Shown here in pieces: positions 1 through 9,478 of a DNA stretch of 64,000 bases (the stretch's first letter is position 1; each line of letters starts with the position of its first letter). Made by a program: the position numbers and the translations under genes. The notes under the pieces were generated by a model, which saw nothing but the letters and a program-made list of their open reading frames with translations, ran no database searches and was not told the origin of the DNA. This stretch comes from Bernardetia sp. (GTDB lineage Bacteria > Bacteroidota > Bacteroidia > Cytophagales > Bernardetiaceae): contig JAHDBD010000020.1 in the NCBI GenBank assembly GCA_020630575.1, positions 26,208-90,207 on the forward strand, in the 5' to 3' direction.

Positions 1-588
1 TATGAGTTGGACAAAGAAAAGCTATTGGCTTTGCCTAATTTTAAAGAAAAATCAGTAAATAATATATTTATTGGAATAGAAAATTCTAAAAAAAGACCTT
101 TTAAAAATGTATTGTATTCTTTAGGAATTAAATATGTTGGAAGAGGAGTTTCGGAAATATTAACTGATGAGTTTTCAACTATTGATAATATCATCAAAGC
201 AAGTAAAGAAGAAATATCTGCTGTATTTGGAATTGGAGAACGAATAGCCGAAGCTGTAAAAGCCTATTTTGATGAACCAAAAAATATAGAAACTATAGAA
301 AGGCTCAGAAAAGCAGGTTTGCAGTTTGAGCAAGCAGAGAAAAAAGCAGTCATTACAGACGGAATTTTGAGTGGAAAAACATTTGTAGTTTCTGGTACTT
401 TTCAAAATTTTGAGCGAGAAGAACTAAAAGAAAAAATCAAAGGTTTAGGAGGAAAAATATCAAGTTCGGTTTCTAAAAAATTAGATTATTTATTGGCTGG
501 TGACAAAGCAGGAAGTTCTAAAATTGAAAAAGCCGAAAAAGCAGGTGTAGCTGTAATTAGTGAAGATGACTTTTTGAAGATGATTTAG
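1..588 (+). CDS. ligA: NAD-dependent DNA ligase, C-terminal part (5' end outside window)
   Basis: The reading frame is open from base 1, so this is the tail of a longer gene. NAD+-dependent ligase seals nicks between Okazaki fragments and in repair. The visible part holds the helix-hairpin-helix region (motif LGIKYVGRGVSEIL near residue 40, then FGIGERIAEAV), followed by a C-terminal BRCT domain (from about residue 120, GILSGKTFVVSGTF, ending VISEDDFLKMI). The adenylation and OB domains must lie upstream of the window. A TTG at base 7 is not the true start. The protein ends where LigA family members normally end. Confidence 0.93.
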   Translation, partial: YELDKEKLLALPNFKEKSVNNIFIGIENSKKRPFKNVLYSLGIKYVGRGVSEILTDEFSTIDNIIKASKEEISAVFGIGERIAEAVKAYFDEPKNIETIERLRKAGLQFEQAEKKAVITDGILSGKTFVVSGTFQNFEREELKEKIKGLGGKISSSVSKKLDYLLAGDKAGSSKIEKAEKAGVAVISEDDFLKMI

Positions 589-1101
589 AATTCAGGATTT
601 TGCAAAACAAAATAATTAAAGTTATCTGATAGGAACAGAAAAACCAATAAAACTTATTAAACAGTGTATTTAAGAATAAGTAATTGAGCTAAATAGTTGG
701 AGAGTATTTTCCACCTTTCTACTCCTCTCTTCCCACGATTAAAATCGTGGGTTTTGTTATATGTAATTCTGCCCAATTACTTAAAAAAATAACTTTTACT
801 TTTTTATAGTATAGAGATTATAAATTACACTTTGTAAAAAAAAGTATTTTTTGCCTTTGTAAATATCTCACTAACGACCTAAAACTATTTCTCAAATTCT
901 TTTATCAAAGAAAATTCTGTAATAATAGTTGTGTAGTTTTAGATTTTGATTTGATAAAACTCTTTTTTTATCTAATTTTAAAAAATTAACACCAAACACA
1001 ATACACTAAAGCATTCTTTACCTTTCCTATTACACAATTAGCATTTATTATTTTACTGTATTCTTACTAGTAGCTGATAACTGTTTACTGATAACTGATA
1101 T
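589..1101. other. Intergenic region between ligA and pyc
   Basis: About 510 AT-rich bases with no credible gene. It contains the CCCACGAT/ATCGTGGG hairpin at 732-751 and, just before the pyc start, a direct repeat of the CTGATAACTG type (1073-1099). No clear TTG/TAnnTTTG promoter pair was recognised. Confidence 0.6.
732..751. repeat. Hairpin CCCACGAT-TAAA-ATCGTGGG
   Basis: Perfect 8-bp inverted repeat with a 4-base loop. The same arms, with loop TTTA, occur at 26476-26495, so this is a dispersed palindromic repeat. Here it lies downstream of ligA and is followed by TTTTG, so it could also act as a terminator. Confidence 0.7.
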
Positions 1102-4100
1102 ATGCAAAACGAAAACATAAAAAAACTAGACCGTATTCTAGTGGCTAATCGTGGAGAAATTGCGATTCGTATTCTTCGTGCAGCTTCTGAACTAAATATC
1201 CGAACAGTAGCAATTTATACTTATGAAGATAGATATTCTTTACATCGTTATAAAGCTGACGAAGCTTACCAAATTGGAGCAGAAGATGATCCTTTGAAAC
1301 CCTATTTGGACATTGAAGAAATTATTGCACTTGCAAAAGCAAAAAAAATTGATGCCATTCATCCTGGATATGGCTTTTTATCTGAAAATGTAAATTTTGC
1401 ACAGCGTTGTCGTGAAGAAGGGATTATTTTTGTAGGTCCTTTGCCAGAAGTTATGAATCAATTAGGCGATAAAGTAGCTGCAAAAGTAATTGCTCGTCGT
1501 GCGCTAGTTCCTGTAATTGAAGATAGCAAAGACCCTTTGAGTTCTGCCGAAGTAGCCGTTAAAGAAGCCACTAGAATTGGTTATCCTGTCATTATAAAAG
1601 CTGCTGGTGGTGGTGGTGGACGTGGAATGCGTGTTTGTCATGATGAACCTACTTTAGTAAAATCGTTCAAAGAAGCAAAAAGTGAAGCAAAAAAAGCCTT
1701 TAATGATGATAGAATTTTCTTAGAAAAATATATCGATAACCCAAAGCACATCGAAGTACAGATAATGGCTGATAATTATGGAAGAACCGTTCATTTGTTT
1801 GAGCGTGATTGTTCTGTACAACGTCGTTTCCAAAAAGTGGTAGAAGTTGCGCCAAGTCTAACACTTTCTCAACCTACAAAATATGCGCTTTATGATTATG
1901 CTTTATCGATTGCAAAAGAAGTAAAGTATAATAATGTTGGAACGGTTGAGTTTTTAGTAGATGCTGACGAAAATATCTATTTTATTGAGGTAAATCCAAG
2001 AGTTCAGGTAGAGCATACTATTACTGAAGAAGTTACAGGAATTGATATTGTTCGCACTCAAATTCTGATTGCTCAAGGTTATCCACTGACAGATAAGCGA
2101 ATTTATATTCATAGTCAAGCCGATGTGCCTTGTAATGGTTTTGCTATTCAATGTCGTATCACAACCGAAGACCCAGCTAATAATTTCAAGCCTGATTTTG
2201 GTTTAATCGTAGCTTACCGTTCTGCTGACGGTTATGGAATTCGTCTTGATGCAGGAAACTGTTATACAGGCGCACGAATTTCTCCATTTTTTGATCCAAT
2301 GCTTATCAAAGTTTCAGCAAAAGGGCGCACTCTTTGGGGGGCTGCTGTTCGTTTACATCGTGCTTTAAGAGAATTCAGAATTAGAGGTGTAAAGACAAAT
2401 ATTGATTTTCTTTTAAATGTAATTTCTCATCCAGAATTCCAAAAAGGAGAAGCTACAGTGAAATTTATTGATAATTATCCAGAGCTTTTCGAAATGCCTC
2501 GTCGTTTTGATAGAGGAACAAAAATGCTCCGTTACATTGCCGAAACTACTGTAAATGGAAATGAGAGTGTAAAGAAATTAGACCCAACAAAAACATTCAG
2601 AACACCAAAAATTCCAGATTTTGATAAAAAATATCAAAATAAATTTCCTAAAGGAACAAAAGATAAATTAAATAAATTAGGAAGAGAAGAGTTTTGCAAA
2701 TGGCTCAAAAAAGACAAAGCCATTCATTATACAGATACAACTTTGAGAGATGCTCATCAATCTCTTTTGGCTACTCGTGTTCGTCCGTATGACATGCTTG
2801 CTGTTACAGAAAGTTTTGCCAAAAACCATCCAGAAGTATTTTCGTTGGAAATGTGGGGAGGAGCTACTTTTGATGTTTCGATGCGTTTCTTGCACGAAGA
2901 CCCTTGGGAACGTTTAAAAAATATCCGTAAAGCTGCACCAAATATTCTTTTACAGATGTTACTTCGTGGTTCGAATGCAGTAGGTTACAAAGCCTATCCT
3001 GATAATTTGGTTATAAAGTTTATTGAAGAAGCATCTGAAAATGGTATTGATATTTTTAGAGTTTTTGATTCCTTAAACTGGGTTGAAGCTATGAAAGTAA
3101 GTATCAAAACTATTCGAAAGCACACCAATTCACTAGCAGAGGCTTGTATTTGTTATACTGGTGATATTATTACTAATCCACAAGGAAAGTATAATTTGCA
3201 GTATTATTTAGATTTGGCTAAAAAATTAGAAGACGAAGGAGCGCATATTTTGGCAATTAAAGATATGGCAGGACTTCTACGTCCGTATGCCGCCGAATTA
3301 CTGATTTCCAAACTCAAAGAAACAGTTCATTTGCCTATCCATTTGCATACACATGATACTTCTTCTATTCAGTCTGCAACTTATTTGAAGGCGATTGAAG
3401 CAGGAGTTGATGTTGTAGATGTTGCCTTGGCTTCTATGTCTGGTTTGACTTCTCAGCCTTCTTTCAACTCTGTTGTGGCAGCGATGGAAGGACACGAGCG
3501 TGAGCAAAAAATATATTTACCAAAACTCAATTCTTTTTCAAACTATTGGGAAGATGTAAGAGAATATTACTATCCTTTTGAGTCTGATTTGAAGGCAGGA
3601 ACAGCAGAGGTTTATGAACACGAAATACCAGGAGGACAATATTCAAATCTACGTCCACAAGCCGAATCGTTAGGTTTGGGAGATAAATTCCAAGAAATAA
3701 AGAAAAATTATGCTGTTGCAAATGAGCTTTTTGGAGATTTAATTAAAGTAACTCCTAGTTCGAAAGTGGTTGGTGATTTTGCTTTGTTTATGACAGCAAA
3801 TGGCTATACAAAAGCTGATATTTTGGAAAAAGGCGAAACAATGTCTTTTCCAGAATCGATAAAAGAAATGATGCGTGGAGATTTGGGGCAGCCACAAGGA
3901 GGTTTTCCAAAGAAAGTTCAGAAGATTATTCTCAGAAAAGAAAAACCTTTTACAGAACGTCCGAATGCACATTTAGAGCCTATTGATTGGGAAAAAGAAT
4001 GGAAATCATTTAAGAAAGAATTCAAAAATGCAAATGAGTTAGATTTGCTTTCTTATTTATTATATCCAAAAGTATTTACAGATTTTTATAACACAACTCA

Positions 4101-4563
4101 AGAATTTGGCGATGTTTCAATTCTGCCTACCAAAATTTTCTTTTATGGCATTCAGCCTAACGAAGAAATTATGGTAGATATTGCTGAAGGAAAAACACTA
4201 ATTATCAAACTGCGTTCTATCAGTCAGCCTGACGAAGATGGAATGAAAACAGTTACTTTTGATATGAATGGACAAATTCGTCGTGTCAGAGTTTTGGATA
4301 AGAGTTTGAAAATAACAAAAATCTCTAATCAAAAAGCAAGTGCAACCGAAGATGGAGAAGTGGGTTCGCCATTGCAAGGAAAAATAGCTGAAGTTTTGGT
4401 AAAAGAAGGTGACACTGTAAAAGCTGGAGATTCTCTTTTTGTGATTGAAGCCATGAAAATGGAAACTACTGTCAGTACGCCAAAAGCAGGAAAAGTTAAA
4501 AAGATTGTTTTAGCTGGTGGTTCGATGGTCGAACAAGAGGATTTGGTTATTGTGGTGGAGTAA
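1102..4563 (+). CDS. pyc: Pyruvate carboxylase
   Basis: ATP- and biotin-dependent carboxylation of pyruvate to oxaloacetate (anaplerosis, gluconeogenesis). At 1153 residues it is a full-length single-chain enzyme. Order: biotin carboxylase domain (ILVANRGEIAIRI near the N-terminus; glycine-rich ATP-grasp loop AAGGGGGRGM near residue 166; EVNPRVQVEHTITE), carboxyltransferase TIM barrel starting near residue 540 (TDTTLRDAHQSLLATRVR; metal-ligand histidines in HLHTHDT, about 749 and 751), then a PYC-type central domain and a C-terminal biotinyl domain with EAMKMET, Lys1119 being the biotinylation site. The ATG follows a CTGATAACTG repeat and no strong Shine-Dalgarno is visible, as usual in this phylum. 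It stands alone; the next gene converges on it. Confidence 0.97.
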   Translation: MQNENIKKLDRILVANRGEIAIRILRAASELNIRTVAIYTYEDRYSLHRYKADEAYQIGAEDDPLKPYLDIEEIIALAKAKKIDAIHPGYGFLSENVNFAQRCREEGIIFVGPLPEVMNQLGDKVAAKVIARRALVPVIEDSKDPLSSAEVAVKEATRIGYPVIIKAAGGGGGRGMRVCHDEPTLVKSFKEAKSEAKKAFNDDRIFLEKYIDNPKHIEVQIMADNYGRTVHLFERDCSVQRRFQKVVEVAPSLTLSQPTKYALYDYALSIAKEVKYNNVGTVEFLVDADENIYFIEVNPRVQVEHTITEEVTGIDIVRTQILIAQGYPLTDKRIYIHSQADVPCNGFAIQCRITTEDPANNFKPDFGLIVAYRSADGYGIRLDAGNCYTGARISPFFDPMLIKVSAKGRTLWGAAVRLHRALREFRIRGVKTNIDFLLNVISHPEFQKGEATVKFIDNYPELFEMPRRFDRGTKMLRYIAETTVNGNESVKKLDPTKTFRTPKIPDFDKKYQNKFPKGTKDKLNKLGREEFCKWLKKDKAIHYTDTTLRDAHQSLLATRVRPYDMLAVTESFAKNHPEVFSLEMWGGATFDVSMRFLHEDPWERLKNIRKAAPNILLQMLLRGSNAVGYKAYPDNLVIKFIEEASENGIDIFRVFDSLNWVEAMKVSIKTIRKHTNSLAEACICYTGDIITNPQGKYNLQYYLDLAKKLEDEGAHILAIKDMAGLLRPYAAELLISKLKETVHLPIHLHTHDTSSIQSATYLKAIEAGVDVVDVALASMSGLTSQPSFNSVVAAMEGHEREQKIYLPKLNSFSNYWEDVREYYYPFESDLKAGTAEVYEHEIPGGQYSNLRPQAESLGLGDKFQEIKKNYAVANELFGDLIKVTPSSKVVGDFALFMTANGYTKADILEKGETMSFPESIKEMMRGDLGQPQGGFPKKVQKIILRKEKPFTERPNAHLEPIDWEKEWKSFKKEFKNANELDLLSYLLYPKVFTDFYNTTQEFGDVSILPTKIFFYGIQPNEEIMVDIAEGKTLIIKLRSISQPDEDGMKTVTFDMNGQIRRVRVLDKSLKITKISNQKASATEDGEVGSPLQGKIAEVLVKEGDTVKAGDSLFVIEAMKMETTVSTPKAGKVKKIVLAGGSMVEQEDLVIVVE

Positions 4564-4577
4564 AGTTTGTAATGTAA

Positions 4578-4602
4578 TTGGTAAGACGCCAAAAACGGCA
4601 AG
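4578..4602 (+). repeat. REP-like palindrome family, degenerate copy
   Basis: TTGGTAAGACGCCAAAAACGGCAAG resembles the GGT-n-GACACCAACAACGGCAAG core seen at 8137, 21352, 21982, 25191 and 40423. It lies 14 bases after the pyc stop codon. Confidence 0.5.
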
Positions 4603-4616
4603 ATTATTTTACAATT

Positions 4617-4656
4617 TAAACCCTAGTTTTTCTATTTTTAGAGAATCTAGGGTTTA
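4617..4656 (+). terminator. Hairpin downstream of pyc
   Basis: Inverted repeat TAAACCCTAG / CTAGGGTTTA (10-bp perfect arms, 20-base loop). It sits between the convergent genes pyc and the minus-strand membrane-protein gene, so it could stop either transcript. The following T run is weak. Confidence 0.5.
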
Positions 4657-4836
4657 TTTAAGTAATTATAGGCTACAATTTTGTTAATATAAGTATGATT
4701 TTATATTTCTGATGCGTTTTATAGTTCCCCTAAGTATTTTTCAAGAACAGGAACTTCGTCGCTATTTATCTAATTGTGATAAGCAACTACTTATCAGTTT
4801 AATCTATGAAATCCGTGTTTCATTGCATTTTTAGTT

Positions 4837-5940
4837 TTAAAATTCCATTTTTTCTTCAATCTGATTCATAAATTCTACTTTTTCATCGACATGAAAAGCC
4901 AAAACTTCAAATTCTTTATTTATTCCATAGATACCATTTAGTTTTGCTTTTTCATGAAGACTAATTATAATATTGTGCTGTTCAAGATTTCCTAAAGGAG
5001 AAAGTTTTTGATATAATTTGATTTGATCCTTACTTTCTATTCCCTCTATTTCTAATAATTCTTCCAGTGATTTTTCAGAAACTTCTATTGATTTAATATT
5101 TTTTATTTCAATTTCGGTTTCACTCATTATGCCATAACGCAAGTAAAGTGTGTCATTTTCTATCAAAATTGGTCTTTTTGAAAATGATTTTGCAAAAGCA
5201 AGAAGTTGAAAGCCTGTATAAATACTTAAAATAGTCAGAATCCAAGCTACTACAACACTCCATTGAGTCAGCAATAAATGAATAGCAATCGTTTCAATAG
5301 CAATAATAAAAACTAAAGCTCCCAAAAGCCCAACTGTCCCATTGTTTTTGTGATAGGTAAATTCTTTTAGAGAATTTATTTTGATTTTTCTCCAGTTAAT
5401 AACTGAATAATAAACAACTGCTATTTCTGTAGCTAATAAAGAAGCAGGTAGTTTTGGTAAAATTTCCTCACAACTGTTTCTCAAAACTGTAAAAAAGTCA
5501 AAAGAAATGTCAGTGGTATTTTTATCTAAGTCTACCTCATAATTTGCCTTCAAAGCTCTATATTTCTTAATGGCTCTGCTAACTTTCCAAATTACTACAC
5601 TCAAAACACTTAGTTCAATTACAGGAAAAAAGTAGGTTTTGAAAAGTTGTAGATAAACTTGGTTTTCTTTCGGCAGGAAATATAATCCTAAAAAAAGACC
5701 TGCAATCATCAAAGTAATAGCTGTCAGATTAGAAATTTTAGTTTTTCGAATTGCCAAAAAGTAAATAATCGGAATTGTCAAAACAAAATCAATACTGATA
5801 GCTAAAGTTAAATTATCTGATTGAGGGAGAAAATAAGGAGATTGAATAAAAAAAATAAGACTTACTAAAAGAAGTACAGGAATAAAAAGTAATAGAAATT
5901 GCTTATTATTTTTCCAATTTTGAAGAATTGTAGCAGTCAT
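4837..5940 (-). CDS. Multi-pass membrane protein with C-terminal PH-like domain (unknown function)
   Basis: 367 residues. Hydrophobic segments are visible near 13-35, 43-62, 70-90, 100-120, 205-226 and 230-252, so it is an inner-membrane protein. The C-terminal ~115 residues after ILIENDTLYLRYGIMSETEIEIKNIKSIEV read like the bacterial PH-like domain that follows membrane helices in YdbT/YdbS-type proteins; this is fold-level inference. It contains no catalytic motif I recognise. It converges with pyc and has its own terminator-like region upstream of the next minus-strand gene, so it is probably monocistronic. Confidence 0.75.
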   Translation of the reverse strand: MTATILQNWKNNKQFLLLFIPVLLLVSLIFFIQSPYFLPQSDNLTLAISIDFVLTIPIIYFLAIRKTKISNLTAITLMIAGLFLGLYFLPKENQVYLQLFKTYFFPVIELSVLSVVIWKVSRAIKKYRALKANYEVDLDKNTTDISFDFFTVLRNSCEEILPKLPASLLATEIAVVYYSVINWRKIKINSLKEFTYHKNNGTVGLLGALVFIIAIETIAIHLLLTQWSVVVAWILTILSIYTGFQLLAFAKSFSKRPILIENDTLYLRYGIMSETEIEIKNIKSIEVSEKSLEELLEIEGIESKDQIKLYQKLSPLGNLEQHNIIISLHEKAKLNGIYGINKEFEVLAFHVDEKVEFMNQIEEKMEF

Positions 5941-6035
5941 AATTTTGTTATTTTAAATTTGTTTGTCAAGAAAACCCTTATAGTTTGAACGTAAAAAATC
6001 CATTTAAAGATTAGGTTATTTTTAATTTTTTCATA

Positions 6036-6075
6036 AAAAAACGACTACCAATTTAAAAATTGATAATCGTTTTTA
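6036..6075 (-). terminator. Intrinsic terminator downstream of the 6108-6731 gene
   Basis: Long AT-rich stem AAAAACGACTACCAATTT / AAATTGATAATCGTTTTT with a two-base loop. On the minus strand the stem ends in a T run. It lies about 33 bases after the stop codon of the minus-strand gene. Confidence 0.75.
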
Positions 6076-6107
6076 TAAAAAATCTATACAAGAAAGATTT
6101 ATTTTGT

Positions 6108-6731
6108 TTACTTATCTTCCCAGTTACCTACTGTAGAAACCTCATTTAGAGAGCCAAAACGTAAGAATTTTGTACGACGGTTTAGGCTTTCGTCAGAACG
6201 CTCTGGATTAACTGGAAAAGGATCAATTACTTCGATATAATCAGCCATAATATCTGTTTTTCCAGTAGGTTTTTTCTCTACAAACATCTTGAATTGCTTG
6301 TCACCTTTTCCTGGAATATATTCCATACTATCTAAGCTAAAAGTAGGTCTTCCATCTTCAAAAACACTATTAATTGCAGGTACTGTACCAAGTGTATCAT
6401 AAATAGTACGAACACTATCACCTAAGTAATACGTTTCAAGAGTACGAATTTTGTCTTTCGGAATTACAATTTCTTTTTTACTGACGTTGTAAATGACACC
6501 TTCTTTCATAAATTTTTCTAAGTCGTCCCAACTAGCAGCGTATCTTCCATAACGTAATTGATATGTTTTTTGAGCTTCACGAATGATTTTGAGACGTTCG
6601 ATGACACGAGCTTCAGATTCTATAATAAGAGCTTCTTGTTCTATACTTGTTTTGATAGTGTCTACAAGAGCATATGCAAGTACAGCAGCACAAAGCCAAA
6701 AGACAACAGTAAAAATGGTTCGTTTTTTCAT
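6108..6731 (-). CDS. Membrane-anchored hypothetical protein, pilin-like N-terminus
   Basis: 207 residues: a short basic start, one transmembrane helix (about 6-24), then a long helical region rich in E/I/R and a soluble domain. The arrangement 'TM helix, helix, QKTYQLRYGRYAASWDDLEKFM' resembles the processed-pilin/pseudopilin layout in which a tyrosine-containing segment follows the helix, but the N-terminus has no clear prepilin peptidase site, so this is only an analogy. It lies downstream of pdhB on the same strand, separated by a 33-bp double palindrome, and ends in a strong terminator. Function unknown. Confidence 0.75.
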   Translation of the reverse strand: MKKRTIFTVVFWLCAAVLAYALVDTIKTSIEQEALIIESEARVIERLKIIREAQKTYQLRYGRYAASWDDLEKFMKEGVIYNVSKKEIVIPKDKIRTLETYYLGDSVRTIYDTLGTVPAINSVFEDGRPTFSLDSMEYIPGKGDKQFKMFVEKKPTGKTDIMADYIEVIDPFPVNPERSDESLNRRTKFLRFGSLNEVSTVGNWEDK

Positions 6732-6818
6732 GTTTTAAAAGAAAAGTAAATTTTGAAATTCAGTATATGACTGTAAATTTCGTTATTTTATTGATAAATC
6801 AAAATAATTTTAGTGTTT

Positions 6819-6851
6819 AAACCTATAAGGTTTGACAAACCTTATAGGTTT
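6819..6851. repeat. Double palindrome between pdhB and the downstream gene
   Basis: AAACCTATAAGGTTTG, one A, then CAAACCTTATAGGTTT: perfect 16-bp arms around a single base, and each arm is itself a palindrome (AAACCT-ATA-AGGTTT). It follows the pdhB stop codon by about 8 bases on the minus strand. It may serve as the pdhB terminator or as a dispersed repeat. Confidence 0.7.
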
Positions 6852-6858
6852 AGAATAA

Positions 6859-7839
6859 TTAACTAACATAAGTTACATCTTTGATAGCTTCAATAGTACG
6901 TTTCACATTTGGCAAAACAGCTTCAATAAGTGTAGGTGCATAACTCAAAGGAACGTCCATAGAATTTACTCTACGAATAGGAGCATCTAAATAATCAAAA
7001 GCGTGGCGTTGAACATTATAAGTAATATCAGTTGCAATAGAAGCTAATGGCCAAGCCTCTTCCACAATTACCAAACGATTTGTCTTTTTTACAGACTTAA
7101 TAATAGCAGCATAATCAATCGGACGAACCGTTCTTAAATCTATTATCTCAACTGAAATCCCTTCTTTTTCCAATTCTTCGGCAGCTTGTTGAGCTACTTT
7201 CAAAATTTTGCCAAAAGAAACAACAGTTACATCTGTTCCTTCACGTTTTACATCAGCTACGCCCAAAGGAATCAAATATTCTTCTTCTGGAACTTCGCCT
7301 TTGTCGCCATACATCATCTCAGATTCCATAAAAATGACAGGGTCATTATCACGAATAGATGATTTGAGCAAGCCTTTTGCATCATACGGATTAGCTGGAA
7401 CAACTACTTTCAAACCAGGTGTATTGGCATACCAATTTTCGAAATTTTGAGAGTGCTGTGCCCCTAACTGTCCTGCATTTCCTGTTGGTCCACGAAAAAC
7501 AATCGGTGCGCCATACTGTCCTGCTGACATAGCTAGTGTTTTGGCTGCCGAGTTGATAACTTGGTCAATAGCAACTAATGAAAAATTAAAAGTCATAAAT
7601 TCGATAATCGGACGTAAGCCGTTCATCGCTGCTCCAACGCCAATTCCTGCAAAACCAAGTTCGGCAATTGGTGTATCAATGATACGCTTTTCGCCAAACT
7701 CTTCTAACATTCCTTGACTGACTTTATAAGCTCCATTATATTCTGCTACTTCTTCTCCCATCAAAAAAACGCTTTTATCACGACGCATTTCTTCGTTCAT
7801 GGCTTCACGTAAGGCTTCTCTAAATTGAATTACTCGCAT
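6859..7839 (-). CDS. pdhB: Pyruvate dehydrogenase E1 component, beta subunit
   Basis: 326 residues, the usual length for the separate beta chain of the alpha2beta2 E1 enzyme, which uses thiamine diphosphate to decarboxylate pyruvate and pass the acetyl group to lipoyl-E2. Characteristic blocks are visible: FREALREAMNEEM, GEEVAEYNGAYKVSQGM, DTPIAELGFAGIGVGAAMNG, FRGPTGNAGQLGAQHSQ, FGKILKVAQQAAEEL and a transketolase C-terminal domain with EEAWPLASIATDI. The alpha subunit and E2 are not neighbours here. The upstream 590 bases carry repeats, so its own promoter probably lies just 5' of base 7860. A branched-chain 2-oxoacid E1 beta is possible, but the motifs suit PdhB better. Confidence 0.93.
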   Translation of the reverse strand: MRVIQFREALREAMNEEMRRDKSVFLMGEEVAEYNGAYKVSQGMLEEFGEKRIIDTPIAELGFAGIGVGAAMNGLRPIIEFMTFNFSLVAIDQVINSAAKTLAMSAGQYGAPIVFRGPTGNAGQLGAQHSQNFENWYANTPGLKVVVPANPYDAKGLLKSSIRDNDPVIFMESEMMYGDKGEVPEEEYLIPLGVADVKREGTDVTVVSFGKILKVAQQAAEELEKEGISVEIIDLRTVRPIDYAAIIKSVKKTNRLVIVEEAWPLASIATDITYNVQRHAFDYLDAPIRRVNSMDVPLSYAPTLIEAVLPNVKRTIEAIKDVTYVS

Positions 7840-8090
7840 AAATTTTTATAGTATGAGCTAATATCTTTTGAAAATATAGCTAGTGTGTATAGGTCTGTTT
7901 TGTTTTAAATTTCGTTTGTAATGGTAAATTTACAGAATATAGCCAAATAAGAAAATAAAATTTGTGTCTTTCTCAAAATCTTTTTTATTCTATTGATAAA
8001 ATCTTCAATAAATTTTATGAGAGTTTTTCTTTTGTATAATCCGTTTTTTCAAAGAAAGTAACATTTTTTTGTAAAAAATAGAAATTAATT

Positions 8091-8126
8091 TTAATGTGAA
8101 CTTGGGATTAGAAATAGTTTTTTATG
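8091..8126 (+). repeat. Solo end of the 25446-25580 MITE-like element
   Basis: TTAATGTGAACTTGGGATTA closely matches the terminal repeat CTAACGTGAACTCGGTATTA at 25451. No partner end is seen nearby, so it is probably a remnant. Confidence 0.45.
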
Positions 8127-8136
8127 TCTGTGTCAT

Positions 8137-8160
8137 CGGTGAGACACCAAAAACAGCAAG
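8137..8160 (+). repeat. REP-like palindrome family, degenerate copy
   Basis: CGGTGAGACACCAAAAACAG followed by CAAG matches the dispersed GACACCAACAACGGCAAG core with a few changes. Confidence 0.5.
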
Positions 8161-8300
8161 CAATGATTGAATTTAGAATAGGTTAATCAAATTTGTTTCA
8201 AAAATATTTCTGTATTCTTTCACCTATTTAACTTATTTGATTCAAATAGGTAAGATTTTTATACTCAATTACAACATATCTATCTAAAATAAAATTAGAC

Positions 8301-8414
8301 CTTGTCACGGTTTATATTTATGGTAGTTCAAACATCTTGTCTGAACACAAAAAGCAGCATTTTATCCTACTTTAGCAGTCTGAAAGACTGTTATACAAAA
8401 ATAACCGTGATAAC
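8301..8414 (+). mobile_element. MITE-like element, copy 1 (~114 bp)
   Basis: Terminal inverted repeats TTGTCACGG and CCGTGATAA. A second copy at 27319-27430 aligns over its whole length; the right end, with AGACTGTTATACAAAAATAA, is almost unchanged. An internal hairpin CAGACA-n-GTCTG-like segment follows TAGTTCA. It contains no gene. The right end lies 17 bases before the ATG at 8432, so it could influence expression of that gene. Confidence 0.7.
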
Positions 8415-8431
8415 CTTTATTAAATCTACTT

Positions 8432-9478
8432 ATGAAAAAACTACATTTTATCTTTCTATTTTTAGTCTTCTTATCTTTTTCTGCCTTTGCTCAAGAAGAT
8501 TTGGAGCTATTCCAGCCTTTACCTACCAGTCTTCAAAAGATAACAGCAGTTCAATATTACATTTATGAAGGAGATACAACATCTGTAAACTTCCTTGAAT
8601 ATAATTTTGATAGAAGAAAAAATCTAACACGTTGGGAATATTTTCCTTATCATGTGCGAGAAGAATTAAAATATGATTCTTTAGATAGGGTAATAGAAAT
8701 TGATGGACTTTATGGAGAAAGTTTTGGCAATGGAATAATCAAGTATTACTACCCTTCTAAAAATCAAAAAATAGAAATTCATGATAAAATGGGTTATTAT
8801 AAATATATTAAATCAGATTTTGAATTTTATGAGAATGAAGATTTAATACATGTAGAAATTACCTATGATTCTACTTTTAATCTTATAGACTCTAGTAATG
8901 CTATAAAAACAACCCAAACTAAATACTATTATGATAATGATGAAAATAAAATAGGTCATTTGGTTCTTTTAGGAGATGAACATATTCTTATTGAGAAAGT
9001 AGAAACAAATTATCAGCAACGGCAATTAATAACTGACGAAATATTCAAATTTGATAATTCATCTATTAAACAAACTTATCAAGCAAACTTAGAGAGTTAT
9101 GATTATATTTTGGAGGGAGAGTTTAAAGGTAAAGTGGCAAAAAAAACAGTAAAATATATTTATGATACTGATACTACAAAAAATGAAATACAATTCGCAT
9201 ATAAAAAGATAGATTCACTAAGCAATATCCAAGAACAAAAATATTTTACTGGCTATTCTGATGATAAAGAATATTTACAAAATACCGTAACAGAGAGAAA
9301 GTATTTTAGAAATGGAAAACTAACAAGAATCAATAAATATTTTTATCGTTATAATCGTTTAATTGCACTTGAAGAATATCATATATCAGAAGAAGAAAAA
9401 TCAGAACCAAAGCTAGAAAGCTGGACAGAATATAGTTACTTTTTATACCCAAAAACAAAAGATAAAAAAAGAAAATAA
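8432..9478 (+). CDS. Secreted hypothetical protein rich in Tyr/Lys/Asp repeats
   Basis: 348 residues with a clear signal peptide (KKLHFIFLFLVFLSFSAFAQ, cut after AFA). The mature part has recurrent short strands of the form YDSLDRV, KYYYDNDENK, KYIYDTDTTK, ERKYFRNGKLTRI, which resemble the spacing of YD/RHS-like or MORN-like beta repeats without the canonical signature. No cysteines for a lipobox and no T9SS sorting domain, so it is probably periplasmic. A MITE ends just upstream of its start codon. Function unknown. Confidence 0.75.
   Translation: MKKLHFIFLFLVFLSFSAFAQEDLELFQPLPTSLQKITAVQYYIYEGDTTSVNFLEYNFDRRKNLTRWEYFPYHVREELKYDSLDRVIEIDGLYGESFGNGIIKYYYPSKNQKIEIHDKMGYYKYIKSDFEFYENEDLIHVEITYDSTFNLIDSSNAIKTTQTKYYYDNDENKIGHLVLLGDEHILIEKVETNYQQRQLITDEIFKFDNSSIKQTYQANLESYDYILEGEFKGKVAKKTVKYIYDTDTTKNEIQFAYKKIDSLSNIQEQKYFTGYSDDKEYLQNTVTERKYFRNGKLTRINKYFYRYNRLIALEEYHISEEEKSEPKLESWTEYSYFLYPKTKDKKRK

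Larger units (their letters stand above)
7840..8431. other. Repeat-rich divergent intergenic region
   Basis: About 590 bases between divergent genes. It holds a solo MITE end (8091-8126), a REP-like copy (8137-8160) and a complete ~114-bp MITE (8301-8414). No gene is credible; an 88-residue frame from 8302 is only the MITE read through. Confidence 0.65.

Noticed and set aside
8302..8568. 88-residue frame through the MITE at 8301-8414
   Set aside because: It simply reads through the repeat and overlaps the better-supported secreted-protein gene in another frame.
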